The notes beneath the pieces are model-generated. The model ran no database searches. It saw nothing but the letters and a program-made list of their open reading frames with translations, and was not told the DNA's origin. 64,000 nucleotides of DNA from Hydrogenophilales bacterium (GTDB taxonomy: Bacteria; Pseudomonadota; Gammaproteobacteria; Burkholderiales; Thiobacillaceae): contig JADJYY010000002.1 of NCBI GenBank assembly GCA_016719465.1, positions 1 to 64,000 of the forward strand. Reading direction: 5' to 3'. Position 1 is the first letter of the stretch. Each line of letters opens with the position of its first letter. This document shows, one piece after another, positions 48,101 to 56,904 of this stretch. The position numbers and the translations under genes are program-made.

Positions 48101-49554
48101 CCGCGCACCACCTCGATCACCGCGCCGCTGGCATCGTGGATGCTGACTTCCAGCGGAATCTTGCCCGGCAGGGAATGGGTGGCGCAGCCCAGGCAGGGGT
48201 CGTAGGCCCGGTAGGCCATCTCGATGCGGTTGAGCAGGCCCTCGGTCACCATCGTGCCGGCCTTGATCACGCTTTTCGCCGCCTTGTTGATGGACAGGCT
48301 CATGGCGGCGTTGTTGTTGGTGGTGCCGACCACCAGATTGACCATGGTGAGCAGGCCCCGCTGGTCGGTGCGGTAGTGGTGGGTCAGCGTGCCGCGCGGC
48401 GCCTCGACAATGCCGACACCTTCGGTCGGCAACTCAGTTGGCAACACTCGCACGTCCGGCGAGGTAATTTCCGGATCGGTGGCCAGTTCCACCCAGCGTT
48501 CGGCGGCGTAGAGCAGTTCGATGAGCCGCGCCCAGTGGATGGCCAGGCGGCTGTGGGCCGGCTTGCCCAGGGTGGCGACGAACTTCTCGTACTCGGCCTG
48601 AGCCAGGGGCGTGGCCATGCCATCCGAGACATTCAAGCGGGAGAGCGGCGTTGCCATGTAAACGCCGGAATCGGCGCCGTCGGTGAAGCCCTTCCAGCCC
48701 ACTTTCTTCAGATACGGGAATTTCAGGTAGCTCCAGGGCTCCACCCGTTCCGCAATCCAGTCGGTGTAGTCGTTGGCGGCATACATGCCGTGCAGGCTGC
48801 CGTCCGGGCCGACGATGCGCACCTTGCCGTCGTAGAAATTCACCTTGTTGTCGGCGTCCACCAGGCCCATGTAGTAAGTCTTGTGGGTGTAGGCATCGCC
48901 CAGGATGAGATCGAGATATTCCTTGTTGCCCAGCACCATGTCGTGGAACACCTGGAGGGCGAACTGGCCGAATTCCACCGCCCAGCGGCCCATCTTCTCG
49001 ATTTCCTTGCGCTCCTCTTCCGAGATGGCCTTGGTCATGCCGCCGGGCACGGCGGTGCAGGGATGCACCTTGCGGCCGCCGATGATTTCCACCGTGGTGT
49101 GGCCATACTTGCGCGCCTGGATCACCTTGCCGCCGATCTCCAGGCCAACCTTCCTGATGACGCCCAGGATGTTGCGTTCGGCCACCGGGGTGTCCGGCCC
49201 CATGATGAAATCCGGCCCGCCCAGGATGAAGAAGTGGGTGGTGTGGTCGGCGAAGAAGAAGGCGGAATAGAGCAGTTCCCGCAGCTTGCGCCCGGCCGGC
49301 GGCGGCGTGACGCCGTACACCGCGTCGGCGGCCTTGGCGGCGGCCATGTGGTGGGCCTCCGGGCAGACGCCGCAGATGCGGTTGGTCAGCACCGGCATCT
49401 CCTCCACCGGGCGGCCGACGCAGAAGCGCTCGAAGCCGCGCAGCTCCGGCACCTGCAGGTAGGCGTTGGCGACGTCGCCGGCCTCGTCCAGGAAGATTTC
49501 GATCTTGCCGTGGCCTTCCAGCCGGGTCAGGGGATCGATGGTGATGCGTTGCAT
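48097..49554 (-). CDS. mvhA: [NiFe] hydrogenase large subunit, MvhA type (group 3c-like)
   Basis: 485 residues, cytoplasmic. Holds the Ni-Fe active site through RICGVCPEAHH (Cys61, Cys64) and DPCLGCATH (Cys454, Cys457). A 25-residue tail after His460 (SLPGKIPLEVSIHDASGAVI...) is the substrate for the neighbouring protease. The linked small subunit, MvhD and HdrABC genes argue for the group 3c, methyl-viologen-reducing type rather than the NAD-linked group 3d. The start at 49554 gives the usual MQRITIDPLTRLEGHGKIEI. It is separated from mvhG by a short repeat. Confidence 0.93.
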   Translation of the reverse strand: MQRITIDPLTRLEGHGKIEIFLDEAGDVANAYLQVPELRGFERFCVGRPVEEMPVLTNRICGVCPEAHHMAAAKAADAVYGVTPPPAGRKLRELLYSAFFFADHTTHFFILGGPDFIMGPDTPVAERNILGVIRKVGLEIGGKVIQARKYGHTTVEIIGGRKVHPCTAVPGGMTKAISEEERKEIEKMGRWAVEFGQFALQVFHDMVLGNKEYLDLILGDAYTHKTYYMGLVDADNKVNFYDGKVRIVGPDGSLHGMYAANDYTDWIAERVEPWSYLKFPYLKKVGWKGFTDGADSGVYMATPLSRLNVSDGMATPLAQAEYEKFVATLGKPAHSRLAIHWARLIELLYAAERWVELATDPEITSPDVRVLPTELPTEGVGIVEAPRGTLTHHYRTDQRGLLTMVNLVVGTTNNNAAMSLSINKAAKSVIKAGTMVTEGLLNRIEMAYRAYDPCLGCATHSLPGKIPLEVSIHDASGAVIEVVRG

Positions 49555-49580
49555 GTTGGCTCCTTCGGAGCGGTGGGAAT

Positions 49581-49610
49581 GGTGGGTTACGGCCGGTGTC
49601 CTAACCCACC
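49581..49610. repeat. Inverted repeat GGTGGGTTA/TAACCCACC at the mvhG-mvhA junction
   Basis: Nine-base arms at 49581-49589 and 49602-49610. The adjacent CCTACGG, part of the same widespread repeat, contains the mvhG stop codon (49611-49613). Confidence 0.75.
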
Positions 49611-50612
49611 CTACGGTTTCTCGGCCAGGGCGGCCCGATTTGCCCTGAGCAGCGAATGGGCCAGGCTGAAGCGGTAGAAGCTGCCGGCCGGGTCGGGGAT
49701 GCCGTCCAGCACCCGGTCGATGGCGTCCGGCTCGTTCGCGTCCACCACCGAGGCGATGGCGGTCATCAGCCGGGCGCCCTGGTCCAGCACGCCGGGGGCG
49801 GCGCCATAGCAGCCGATGCAGGGCGCGCCCACGTTGGGGCAGCGGGAATCGCAGCCGCTGCGGGTGGCCGGGCCGGCGCACATGAGGCCCTGCTCCAGCA
49901 GACAGACATCGGTGGCCAGGGGCGGCAGTTCCTGGATGCGGGAGATTTTGCCGATCTGCTTCACGTCGCGCTTGCGGGCGCATTCGTCGCACACGGTGGA
50001 ATTGCCGGCGCCCAGCACCGCGCCCTTGGGCGGCAGTTCGGCCTCGCCCTTCACCACGGCGATCAGCGCGTCCAGCACGGCGGCGATCTGACGGGACTCG
50101 GGCGGACAGCCGGGCACGTGGTAATCCACCTCCACCACCTGATCCAGGGTGCGGATCACGGCTTGCAGGGGCGGCAGGGTCAGGGTGCCTTCAGGCACCT
50201 GGCTGGAAGCCTGGGGCCGCAGGTTGTTCGGGTTTTCGGTGCTGGGGCTGGTCGCATTGGCCTGATAAACCCGCTCGAAGAGGCTCTCGCGGCTGGACAG
50301 GTTGGCCAGGCCGGGAATGCAGCCCTCGTTGGCGCAGGAGCCGAAGGCCACCAGGATCCGTGATTTGCGCCGCAGCAGCCTGGCCATGTGCTCGTTCTCG
50401 TCGGTGCGGATGCTGCCGTTGAACAGGGTGACCAGGATGGAGGCGTCTTCCATCGCCTCCACGTCCTTGTACTTCACGTCCATGGCCGCCGGCCAGAAGG
50501 CCACCTCGAAGTTGGCGTCCAGGTCCAGCACCTTCTCGTCGATGTTGAGCACCGCGATCTCGCAGCCGCCGCAGGCGGCGGCCCAGTACATGGCGAATTT
50601 GGGTTTGCTCAT
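49611..50612 (-). CDS. mvhG: [NiFe] hydrogenase small subunit, MvhG type
   Basis: 333 residues. Carries electrons from the Ni-Fe site through Fe-S clusters. Proximal cluster Cys: AACGGCE, GSCANEGC, VPGCPPE. Further clusters: CDECARK and a C-terminal group with CLLEQGLMCAGPATRSGCDS, CPNVGAPCIGC. No Tat signal, so cytoplasmic, as for group 3. The stop lies within a GTAGGGTGGGTTAG-type repeat, so the last residues (AEKP) may be repeat-derived. Chosen start MSKPKFAMYWAAACGGCEIA. Confidence 0.92.
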   Translation of the reverse strand: MSKPKFAMYWAAACGGCEIAVLNIDEKVLDLDANFEVAFWPAAMDVKYKDVEAMEDASILVTLFNGSIRTDENEHMARLLRRKSRILVAFGSCANEGCIPGLANLSSRESLFERVYQANATSPSTENPNNLRPQASSQVPEGTLTLPPLQAVIRTLDQVVEVDYHVPGCPPESRQIAAVLDALIAVVKGEAELPPKGAVLGAGNSTVCDECARKRDVKQIGKISRIQELPPLATDVCLLEQGLMCAGPATRSGCDSRCPNVGAPCIGCYGAAPGVLDQGARLMTAIASVVDANEPDAIDRVLDGIPDPAGSFYRFSLAHSLLRANRAALAEKP

Positions 50613-50656
50613 GGGGAGTCCTTGTCTAGCGGTGGCGGGATTGTGGAGCGGGGTCA

Positions 50657-50750
50657 AATCCCCCCCTGCCCCCCTTTACGAAAGGGGGGAGTGCCGTTGT
50701 CGCCAGGCTGGGCGTTCCCCCCTTTGCAAAGGGGGGACAGGGGGGATTTC
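50657..50750. repeat. Type B repeat between mvhD and mvhG
   Basis: Outer arms AAATCCCCCC and GGGGGGATTT; inner palindromes CCCCCCTTTACGAAAGGGGG and CCCCCCTTTGCAAAGGGGGG. Complete, symmetrical copy; it shows what was inserted in yejF and yejE. It lies inside the hydrogenase operon and could form a strong RNA hairpin that affects mvhG expression. Confidence 0.9.
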
Positions 50751-50759
50751 GACGGACAT

Positions 50760-51248
50760 TCATGCTCCCACCTCGCTCAACACGGGAATCTCGGCGGGCA
50801 CCGAGCCCACCGGTACCGGCCGCGCCGGCCAGTTCAGCGGCCCCAGCTGCTTCACCTCGTCCACCATCGTGGCGATCTCCTGGGCGAACAAGGCGCCCTC
50901 GGCGGCGCTGGCCCAGGTCAGGCGCACCCGCGCGGGTTCGATGCCGAACTGGGCCAGGGTTTTCTGCAACAGACGATGCCGCCGCAGGGCCTTGTAGTTC
51001 TGTTCCAGGTAGTGGCACTCGCCCGGATGGCAGCCGGCGATCATCACGCCGTCGGCGCCGTCGGACAGGGCCTTGAGCACGAAGGTGGGATCGATGCGGC
51101 CGCTGCACATGACCCGGATCAGGCGCACGTTGGGCGGGTACTTGATGCGGGAGGTGCCGGCCAGGTCGGCGGCGCGGTAGGAACACCAGTTGCAGGTGAA
51201 GCCGATGATGACGGGCTCGAAGGTGTTGGTGTTATCCAATGCACTCAT
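50760..51248 (-). CDS. mvhD: MvhD-type Fe-S electron-transfer subunit
   Basis: 162 residues. MvhD carries a [2Fe-2S] cluster and links hydrogenase to HdrA. Conserved Cys: GFTCNWCSYRAADLAG, RVMCSGRIDP, IAGCHPGECHYLEQN. Complete and of normal length plus a short tail. It overlaps the hdrA stop by ATGA, so HdrA and MvhD are translationally coupled, which supports a physical complex. Confidence 0.93.
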   Translation of the reverse strand: MSALDNTNTFEPVIIGFTCNWCSYRAADLAGTSRIKYPPNVRLIRVMCSGRIDPTFVLKALSDGADGVMIAGCHPGECHYLEQNYKALRRHRLLQKTLAQFGIEPARVRLTWASAAEGALFAQEIATMVDEVKQLGPLNWPARPVPVGSVPAEIPVLSEVGA

Positions 51249-53140
51249 ACGACCTCCGGTTCATGGCTGCGATTCACATCCCGCAGCAAGCCCTCGATCT
51301 GGGCGAACAACTGCTCGTTGCTGAAGCCGGTGCCCTGGATGGCGCCGGCGGGACACGCGGCGACGCAGGTGCCGCAGCCCTGGCACAGGGCGGCGTTGAT
51401 CTCGGTGACCTTGCGTTCCTCGATGAAGGAGATGGCGTTGAAGGGGCACAGGCCGTTGCAGATGCGGCAACCGGAGCACCGTTCCTCCAGCACGCTGGCG
51501 CGCACCGGTTCCAGGGCCAGTTCGCCCTGGCGGATGTAGTTCAGCACCCGCGCCGCCGCCGCCGAGCCCTGGGAGACGCTGGCGGGAATGTCCTTGGGCC
51601 CGCCGGCGCAGCCGGCGACGAAGACGCCCTCGGTCATGGTGGCGATGGGGTCCATCTTGGCGTGCTTCTCGATGAACCAGCCGTTGCTGGAACAGGCGAT
51701 GCCGAAGGTCTTGCCCACTTCCGAGCTGTCCCGGCGCGGCTCCAGGCCGGCCGCGAGCACCACCATGTCCACCGGGATGCGCCGCTGCATGCCGGCCAGG
51801 GTGTCTTCCACCTGGATGTAGAGCGTTCCGGCGCCGTTGCGACTGGCCTCGGCCGGGTCGAAGGGGATGTCGCTGATCTCGGCCACCTTGCCGCGCACGA
51901 AGTGGACGCCGTCGTCCAGCACCCGCTGGTAGAACTCGTCGTACTCCTTGCCGGGCGTGCGGATGTCGATGTAGAAGTTGTAGACCTCGGCGCCGGTGCG
52001 CTCCTTCACCAGGTGCGCCGTCTTCAGGCTCTGCATGCAGCAGATGGCGGAGCAGTGGCGGTTGTAGTTGCGGTCGCGGCTGCCGACGCAGTGGACGATG
52101 CCGACGCGTTTTGGTGCTGTCTGGCCGTCGCGCAGCACCACCTTGCCGCCCGTGGGGCCGGCGGCGTTGCACATGCGTTCCAGCTCCAGGTTGGTGAACA
52201 CGTTGGCCAGTCGCCCGTAACCGTACTGTGGGATGCGTCGGGCGTTGAACAGGTCCCAGCCGGTGGCCAGGATGATGTTGCCCACCTTCAGGGTCACCCG
52301 TTCCTCCTTCTGGTCGAACTTGATGGAGTTGGGCACCGTCGGGCAGAACTTCTCGCAGGCCCGGCAACCGCCCTTGCCGCCGATGTAGTAGGTGCAGGTT
52401 TCCGTATCCAGCACCGGCAGGTTGGGCACCGCCTGGGCGAAGGGCCAGTAGATGGCCTTGCGGTAGCCGATGCCCGCCTCGAACTTGTCGTCCACCACCA
52501 GCACCGGGCACTTCTCCACGCAGATGCCGCAGCCGGTGCAGATGTCCTCGTCCACGTAGCGGGGCTTCTTCTTCACCGTCACCGTGTAGTTGCCGACGAA
52601 GCCTTCCACCTTCTCCACCTCGCTCCAGGTGAACAGGTGGACCTTCGGGTGGGCGCCGGCCGACGCCATCTTCGGCGTCAGGATGCAGGCGGCGCAGTCC
52701 AGGGTGGGGAAGGTCTTGTCGAACTGGGCCATGTGGCCGCCCAGTGAGGCTTCCCGCTCGATGAGGTACACGTCGTAGCCGGCTTCCGCCACTTCCAGGG
52801 CCGCCTGGATGCCGGCGATGCCGCCGCCCACCACCAGGGTCTGGGCGTCGATGGGCACCCGGATCGCCTCCAGGGGATCGTTCTTCAGCACCCGTTCCAC
52901 CGTGCCGCTGACGATGGCCTTGGCCTTGGCGGTGGCGGCGACCTTGTCGGTATGTACCCAGGCCACGTGCTCGCGGATGGAGGCCATCTCGGACAGGTAG
53001 GGGTTCATGCCGGAGCGCTCGCACACGCCGCGGAAGGTCTTCTCGTGCAGGTGGGGCGAGCAGGCGGCCACCACGACGCGGGTCAATTGCTGTTCGTGGA
53101 TGTCCTGCTCGATGAGCTCCTGGCCGGCCACGGAGCACAA
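51245..53140 (-). CDS. hdrA: Heterodisulfide reductase subunit A (HdrA), N-terminus missing
   Basis: At least 631 residues from a TTG at 53140. FAD and Fe-S protein where electrons bifurcate. Features in order: partial N-terminal domain (from CSVAGQELIEQDIHEQQLTR), FAD site LVVGGGIAGIQAALEVAEAG, CAACILTPKM, ferredoxin insert CTGCGICVEKCP and CRACEKFCP, the Cys cluster CVGSRDRNYNRHCSAICC, and C-terminal CSGCRICNGLCP and CQGCGTCVAACP. HdrA normally starts about 45 residues earlier with a CxCGxNI motif. Here an in-frame TGA lies five codons upstream, and the ATG beside the hdrB stop (53156) reads another frame. A deletion of about 130 bases plus a frame change is likely. Function uncertain unless this is an assembly error. 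Confidence 0.85.
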   Translation of the reverse strand: MCSVAGQELIEQDIHEQQLTRVVVAACSPHLHEKTFRGVCERSGMNPYLSEMASIREHVAWVHTDKVAATAKAKAIVSGTVERVLKNDPLEAIRVPIDAQTLVVGGGIAGIQAALEVAEAGYDVYLIEREASLGGHMAQFDKTFPTLDCAACILTPKMASAGAHPKVHLFTWSEVEKVEGFVGNYTVTVKKKPRYVDEDICTGCGICVEKCPVLVVDDKFEAGIGYRKAIYWPFAQAVPNLPVLDTETCTYYIGGKGGCRACEKFCPTVPNSIKFDQKEERVTLKVGNIILATGWDLFNARRIPQYGYGRLANVFTNLELERMCNAAGPTGGKVVLRDGQTAPKRVGIVHCVGSRDRNYNRHCSAICCMQSLKTAHLVKERTGAEVYNFYIDIRTPGKEYDEFYQRVLDDGVHFVRGKVAEISDIPFDPAEASRNGAGTLYIQVEDTLAGMQRRIPVDMVVLAAGLEPRRDSSEVGKTFGIACSSNGWFIEKHAKMDPIATMTEGVFVAGCAGGPKDIPASVSQGSAAAARVLNYIRQGELALEPVRASVLEERCSGCRICNGLCPFNAISFIEERKVTEINAALCQGCGTCVAACPAGAIQGTGFSNEQLFAQIEGLLRDVNRSHEPEVV

Positions 53141-53159
53141 GAATGGATGCGGTCATGGC

Positions 53160-54125
53160 TCACTCCATCCCCGGCATGGGCAGCGCATCCCCCGGCTTGG
53201 GCCGGCGCTTGCGCTTGGCTTCCGCCACCTTGGGCGCCTCGGCCTGGATCTTGGCCAGGGCCGGCGCGGCGTCCACGAATTCCTTGCCGATGCCCAGATC
53301 CTTGGGCTTTTTGCCGAAGGCCAGGCCCATCAACTGGGTGAAATACAGCACCGGCACCTGGTAGTCGGTATGGAAATGCTTGTTCATCTCCACCTGGTAG
53401 GCATCCAGGTTCAACTGGCACATGGGGCACAGGGTCACCACCAGGTCGGCGCCCGCCTCCTGGGCGCCGTGGATCAGGCGCCGGATCAACCCGAAAGCCA
53501 CATCCGGGCCGATCACCGACATGTGGCCGCCGCAGCACTGGGTCTTCAGCGACCACTCCACCGGCTCGGCGCCCAGGGCGGCGAGCAGCTTGTCCATGGC
53601 GGTGGGATGTTCGTGGCTGTCCCAGCGGCTGTCGTAATCCGGGCGCACCACCTGGCAGCCGTAGTAGGCCGCCACCTTCAGGCCGTGCAGGGGTTTCACC
53701 ACCCTGGCCTTGACCGCGTCATAGCCGATGTCGTGGCAGACCAGGTCCAGCAGGTGGCGCACCTTCATGGCCCCGGGTTCGTACTCCAGGCCGCCGGCCG
53801 CCAGGGCCTGGTTGACGGTGTCCTTGAGTCCGGCGTCCTCCCGCATCTGGGCGTCGGTCTTGGCCAGGTTAAGGTAGCAGGCGCTGCATCCGGCGGTGAG
53901 GAGGTCGGTATCCCGCGCCTGGTCCCTGGCCAGGGCCAGGTTGCGCCCCACCAGGGCATGGGCGGCGACCCGGTGCACCGACATGTATTCGGTGGCGCCG
54001 CAGCAGTTCCAGTCCTCGATTTCCTGCAACTCCAGATCGATGTCCTCCCTGATCGCCAGCAGGGAATCCAGGTAGGGTCGGGCGTTCCGCTGCATGGAAC
54101 ATCCTGGATAGAAAAGCGCTTTCAT
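53160..54125 (-). CDS. hdrB: Heterodisulfide reductase subunit B
   Basis: 321 residues. Holds two noncubane [4Fe-4S] clusters where the disulfide is cleaved. Both CCG motifs are complete: ALFYPGCS, WNCCGATEYM, GCSACYLN; and YYGCQVV, QCCGGHMSV, CPMCQLN. A basic C-terminal tail (AEAKRKRRPKPGD) is unusual. It overlaps hdrC by ATGA. In methanogens the substrate is CoM-S-S-CoB; bacteria lack it, so the disulfide is unknown. Confidence 0.94.
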   Translation of the reverse strand: MKALFYPGCSMQRNARPYLDSLLAIREDIDLELQEIEDWNCCGATEYMSVHRVAAHALVGRNLALARDQARDTDLLTAGCSACYLNLAKTDAQMREDAGLKDTVNQALAAGGLEYEPGAMKVRHLLDLVCHDIGYDAVKARVVKPLHGLKVAAYYGCQVVRPDYDSRWDSHEHPTAMDKLLAALGAEPVEWSLKTQCCGGHMSVIGPDVAFGLIRRLIHGAQEAGADLVVTLCPMCQLNLDAYQVEMNKHFHTDYQVPVLYFTQLMGLAFGKKPKDLGIGKEFVDAAPALAKIQAEAPKVAEAKRKRRPKPGDALPMPGME

Positions 54126-54706
54126 TGCAGCCCTCCTTCCAGAGCCTTGGCCTTGTCCAGGATGGCCGTGAGCTGGGCCATGCCGTCGATGCGATGGGGC
54201 GTGAGGTCCATGCGCCCACGCTTCAACATGCCCAGGCCCAGGGGCGCCATGCCCGCGAGGCTCAGGGGGTGGTGGCGCAGGTTGAAGCGGGTGGCCAGGC
54301 CCAGTTCGAAGCTGCGCCCGTATTTCTCCACGTAGTCCACGAAGGTCTCGGAGAAACCAGGCAGAGCCGCGTCGTGGAAAAGCCCGGCCTTGATGGCCAT
54401 GCTTTTCAGCGTGTACATCACGTCGGTGATGTGGATTTCCTGGGGACAGCGCACCGTGCAGTAGTAGCAGGACACGCAATACCAGGGGGCGTTGCTGCGC
54501 AACACCGCCTCCCGGGCATCGGCCCGGATCAGGGCGAACAGGCGGCGGGGGGTGTGGTCCATCTCCGCTCCCGACGGACAGGAACCGCCGCAGGAACCGC
54601 ACTGGATGCACAGGTTGAGCCGGTTGTCCCCCGGCGTGGCGGACATGACTTCATCGAGGAAGCCGGGTCGGCCCGGGATGGATTTCGAAGCGGGTGCCGC
54701 ACTCAC
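54122..54706 (-). CDS. hdrC: Heterodisulfide reductase subunit C
   Basis: 194 residues. Two [4Fe-4S] sites (CIQCGSCGGSCPSG and CVSCYYCTVRCPQE) carry electrons from HdrA to HdrB. GTG start at 54706 chosen because GGAGGG lies eight bases upstream; a GTG at 54742 has none. First gene of the seven-gene hdrCBA-mvhDGA-protease operon. Confidence 0.92.
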   Translation of the reverse strand: MSAAPASKSIPGRPGFLDEVMSATPGDNRLNLCIQCGSCGGSCPSGAEMDHTPRRLFALIRADAREAVLRSNAPWYCVSCYYCTVRCPQEIHITDVMYTLKSMAIKAGLFHDAALPGFSETFVDYVEKYGRSFELGLATRFNLRHHPLSLAGMAPLGLGMLKRGRMDLTPHRIDGMAQLTAILDKAKALEGGLQ

Positions 54707-54801
54707 GATCAGACCCTCCAGCAAGAGGCATTGCGCGGCCACCGGAACAGTCGCGGCAGCGTCGGGAGTCGTGAAAACCGGCGGCGGAAACCTATAACTG
54801 G

Positions 54802-54830
54802 ACGTTAGTATCCACTTATATTCTTGTCAA
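54802..54830 (-). promoter_or_regulatory. Sigma-70 promoter for the hdr-mvh operon
   Basis: On the minus strand: TTGACA (54830-54825), 17 bases, TAACGT (54807-54802). Perfect -35 box. About 95 bases upstream of the hdrC start. Confidence 0.65.
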
Positions 54831-54904
54831 AGCCGAAAGGCCCTGCTTGGTTCAATAGTGAGTATTGTCTTGCGCCTGGCGGGTGGCCAAGTCCGGGCGT
54901 GGAT

Positions 54905-54935
54905 TTCGCCCCATCCCGGATCGGGATGGGGCGAA
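54905..54935. terminator. Perfect inverted repeat after the TRAP operon
   Basis: TTCGCCCCATCCCG and CGGGATGGGGCGAA, inverted, between the end of dctM and the hdr promoter. Long GC-rich stem without a T run. Probably ends or shields transcription, but not a classical intrinsic terminator. Confidence 0.5.
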
Positions 54936-54950
54936 GAAGGCTGTCCATAC

Positions 54951-56291
54951 CTAGTCGAATACCGCGCCACCGCCACCGCCCTCGCCCGCCGGAATGCCCG
55001 GCGTGTCGTAGAGCAGGTCCACCAGCCAGAGGGAGACTTCCGGCACGTAGGTGATGAGCATCAGATAAAGGATCATCACCCCGACGAAGGGCAGCGCCGC
55101 CTTGGACACGTCGGTCAGGCCCATGTGGGACAGGTGGCTGGCCACGTAGAGGTTGAGGCCCACCGGCGGCGTCAGCATGCCGATCTCCATGTTCACGGTC
55201 ATGATCACGCCCAGGTGGATGGGGTCTATCCCCAGGGCCTTGGCGATGGGCAGGAACAGGGGGGCCAGGATCAGGATGATGGAACTGGGTTCCATGAACT
55301 GGCCCGCCAGCAGCAGGGTGATGTTGACGATCACCAGGAACTGCCAGGGCTCCAGGTTCATGTGGGTGACCCACTCGGCCAGGGCCTGGGGAATCTGCTC
55401 CGAGGTGAGCAGGAAGTTGAACAGGATGGCGTTGGTGATGATGTACAGCAGCATGGCCGAGGTGTTGGCGCCATGCAGCAGCACCTTGGGCACGTCGCGC
55501 AGCTTCAGGGTGCGGTAGATGACGGTGGCGCACAGGAAGGCGTACACCGCCGATACCGCCGCCGCCTCGGTGGGCGTGAACACGCCGCCGTAGATGCCGC
55601 CCATGACGATGACCACCAGCATCAGGCCCCAGAAGGCGTCCAGGAAGGACTTCCAGACTTCCTTGAAACTGGCCCGGGGGATGGTGGGGAAGTTGTGCTT
55701 CTTGGCGTAGAGGAAGGTCACGCCCATGAGCACCATGGCCAGCAGCATGCCCGGCACGATGCCGGCGACGAACAGCTTGCCGGCGGATTCCGAGGTGGCC
55801 ACGGCGTAGATGATGAGCACGATGGAGGGCGGGATGAGGATGCCCAGGGAACCGGAACAGGCGATGACGCCGGTGCTGAACCCCTTGGGATAGCCCTGCT
55901 GGACCATGGCCGGCAGCATCAGCGAGCCGATGGCCATCACCGTGGCGGGAGAGGAACCGGACAGGGTGGCGAAGAAGGCGCAGGCCACCACCGAGGCCAT
56001 GGCCAGGCCACCGGGCATCCAGCCCACCATGTTGACCGCGAAATTGATGATGCGCTTGGCCACGCCGCCGTCGGTGAGGAAGGCGCCGGCCAGCACGAAG
56101 AACGGCACCGCCATGATGGAGAAGCTCTCCAGGCCGGTGAACAGGCGCTGGGAGATGATGTTCACCGTCTGCATGTCGAAGGACGAGAAGCCGAGCAGGA
56201 ACACCAGCACCGTCATGCCCAGGGCGATGGAAATGGGCGTGCCGGTGATGAGCATGAGGGCCAGGATGCCCATGATGAGTGCGGCGGTCAT
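54951..56291 (-). CDS. dctM: TRAP transporter large permease subunit
   Basis: 446 residues, about 12 membrane helices. Family motifs: GTPISIALGMTVLVFLLGFS, AGAFLTDGGVAKRIINFAVN, GSSPATVMAIGSLMLPAMVQ, EPSSIILILAPLFLPIAKAL. Na+-driven uptake with DctQ and DctP. Overlaps dctQ by four bases. Confidence 0.95.
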   Translation of the reverse strand: MTAALIMGILALMLITGTPISIALGMTVLVFLLGFSSFDMQTVNIISQRLFTGLESFSIMAVPFFVLAGAFLTDGGVAKRIINFAVNMVGWMPGGLAMASVVACAFFATLSGSSPATVMAIGSLMLPAMVQQGYPKGFSTGVIACSGSLGILIPPSIVLIIYAVATSESAGKLFVAGIVPGMLLAMVLMGVTFLYAKKHNFPTIPRASFKEVWKSFLDAFWGLMLVVIVMGGIYGGVFTPTEAAAVSAVYAFLCATVIYRTLKLRDVPKVLLHGANTSAMLLYIITNAILFNFLLTSEQIPQALAEWVTHMNLEPWQFLVIVNITLLLAGQFMEPSSIILILAPLFLPIAKALGIDPIHLGVIMTVNMEIGMLTPPVGLNLYVASHLSHMGLTDVSKAALPFVGVMILYLMLITYVPEVSLWLVDLLYDTPGIPAGEGGGGGAVFD

Positions 56292-56836
56292 TTGGCATGC
56301 TCCTTCACGCTCAATTCCGCGTTGTCCAGGGCGCCCTCACGCAGTTCGGCGGCGGGGCCGGCGGAGACGACTTCGCCTTCCCGGAGGAATTTGACCATGG
56401 CCTGGATGAAGCGGTAGCACATCAGGCCGGAGCCGAAGGGAATGGCCAGGTAGATGATCCACATGGGCCATTCCAGGTCAGGAGAAATCTGGCCGGTACC
56501 GTAAATAAACACCACCCAGCGGGCGCCGAAGAAGGCGATGACGCCGGTGAAGATGATGCCAAGCGTGATGCCGGTGATGATGAGGATGCGCCGTTTCGCG
56601 CCCGTGAGCTTGTTCACCACGTAGTCCACGCCCACGTGGATGCCGGTACGCACGCCGTAGGCGGCGCCGAACTTGGCCATCCAGATGAACAGGTAGATGG
56701 TGAGTTCCGTGGCCCAGGTGAAACCCGTACCCATGAGGTAACGCATCATCACGGAGACGAAGGTCACGAGGGTGGCCGCGGCCATGAAGCTCAGGATGAG
56801 CCACTCCTCGAGGCGATCGAGAATGCGGTGGAACAT
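56288..56836 (-). CDS. dctQ: TRAP transporter small permease subunit
   Basis: 182 residues, four membrane helices. ERILDRLEEWLILSF-like N-terminus (FHRILDRLEEWLILSFMAAA), then YLFIWMAKFGAAYGVRTGIH and VDYVVNKLTGAKRRIL are DctQ features. It forms the membrane unit with DctM. Confidence 0.93.
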   Translation of the reverse strand: MFHRILDRLEEWLILSFMAAATLVTFVSVMMRYLMGTGFTWATELTIYLFIWMAKFGAAYGVRTGIHVGVDYVVNKLTGAKRRILIITGITLGIIFTGVIAFFGARWVVFIYGTGQISPDLEWPMWIIYLAIPFGSGLMCYRFIQAMVKFLREGEVVSAGPAAELREGALDNAELSVKEHAK

Positions 56837-56904
56837 GGCGCTTCCCCTGTGAGGGTGGAAACACGCCCCGGCGGGCGCCGGGGCGGACTACGGGGCTAGT
56901 TGGC

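Noticed and set aside
51261..53156. Open frame starting at the ATG after hdrB
   Set aside because: It is out of frame with HdrA and antibiased in composition (Arg/Gly/His-rich); only its first few codons might be remnants of the original hdrA start.
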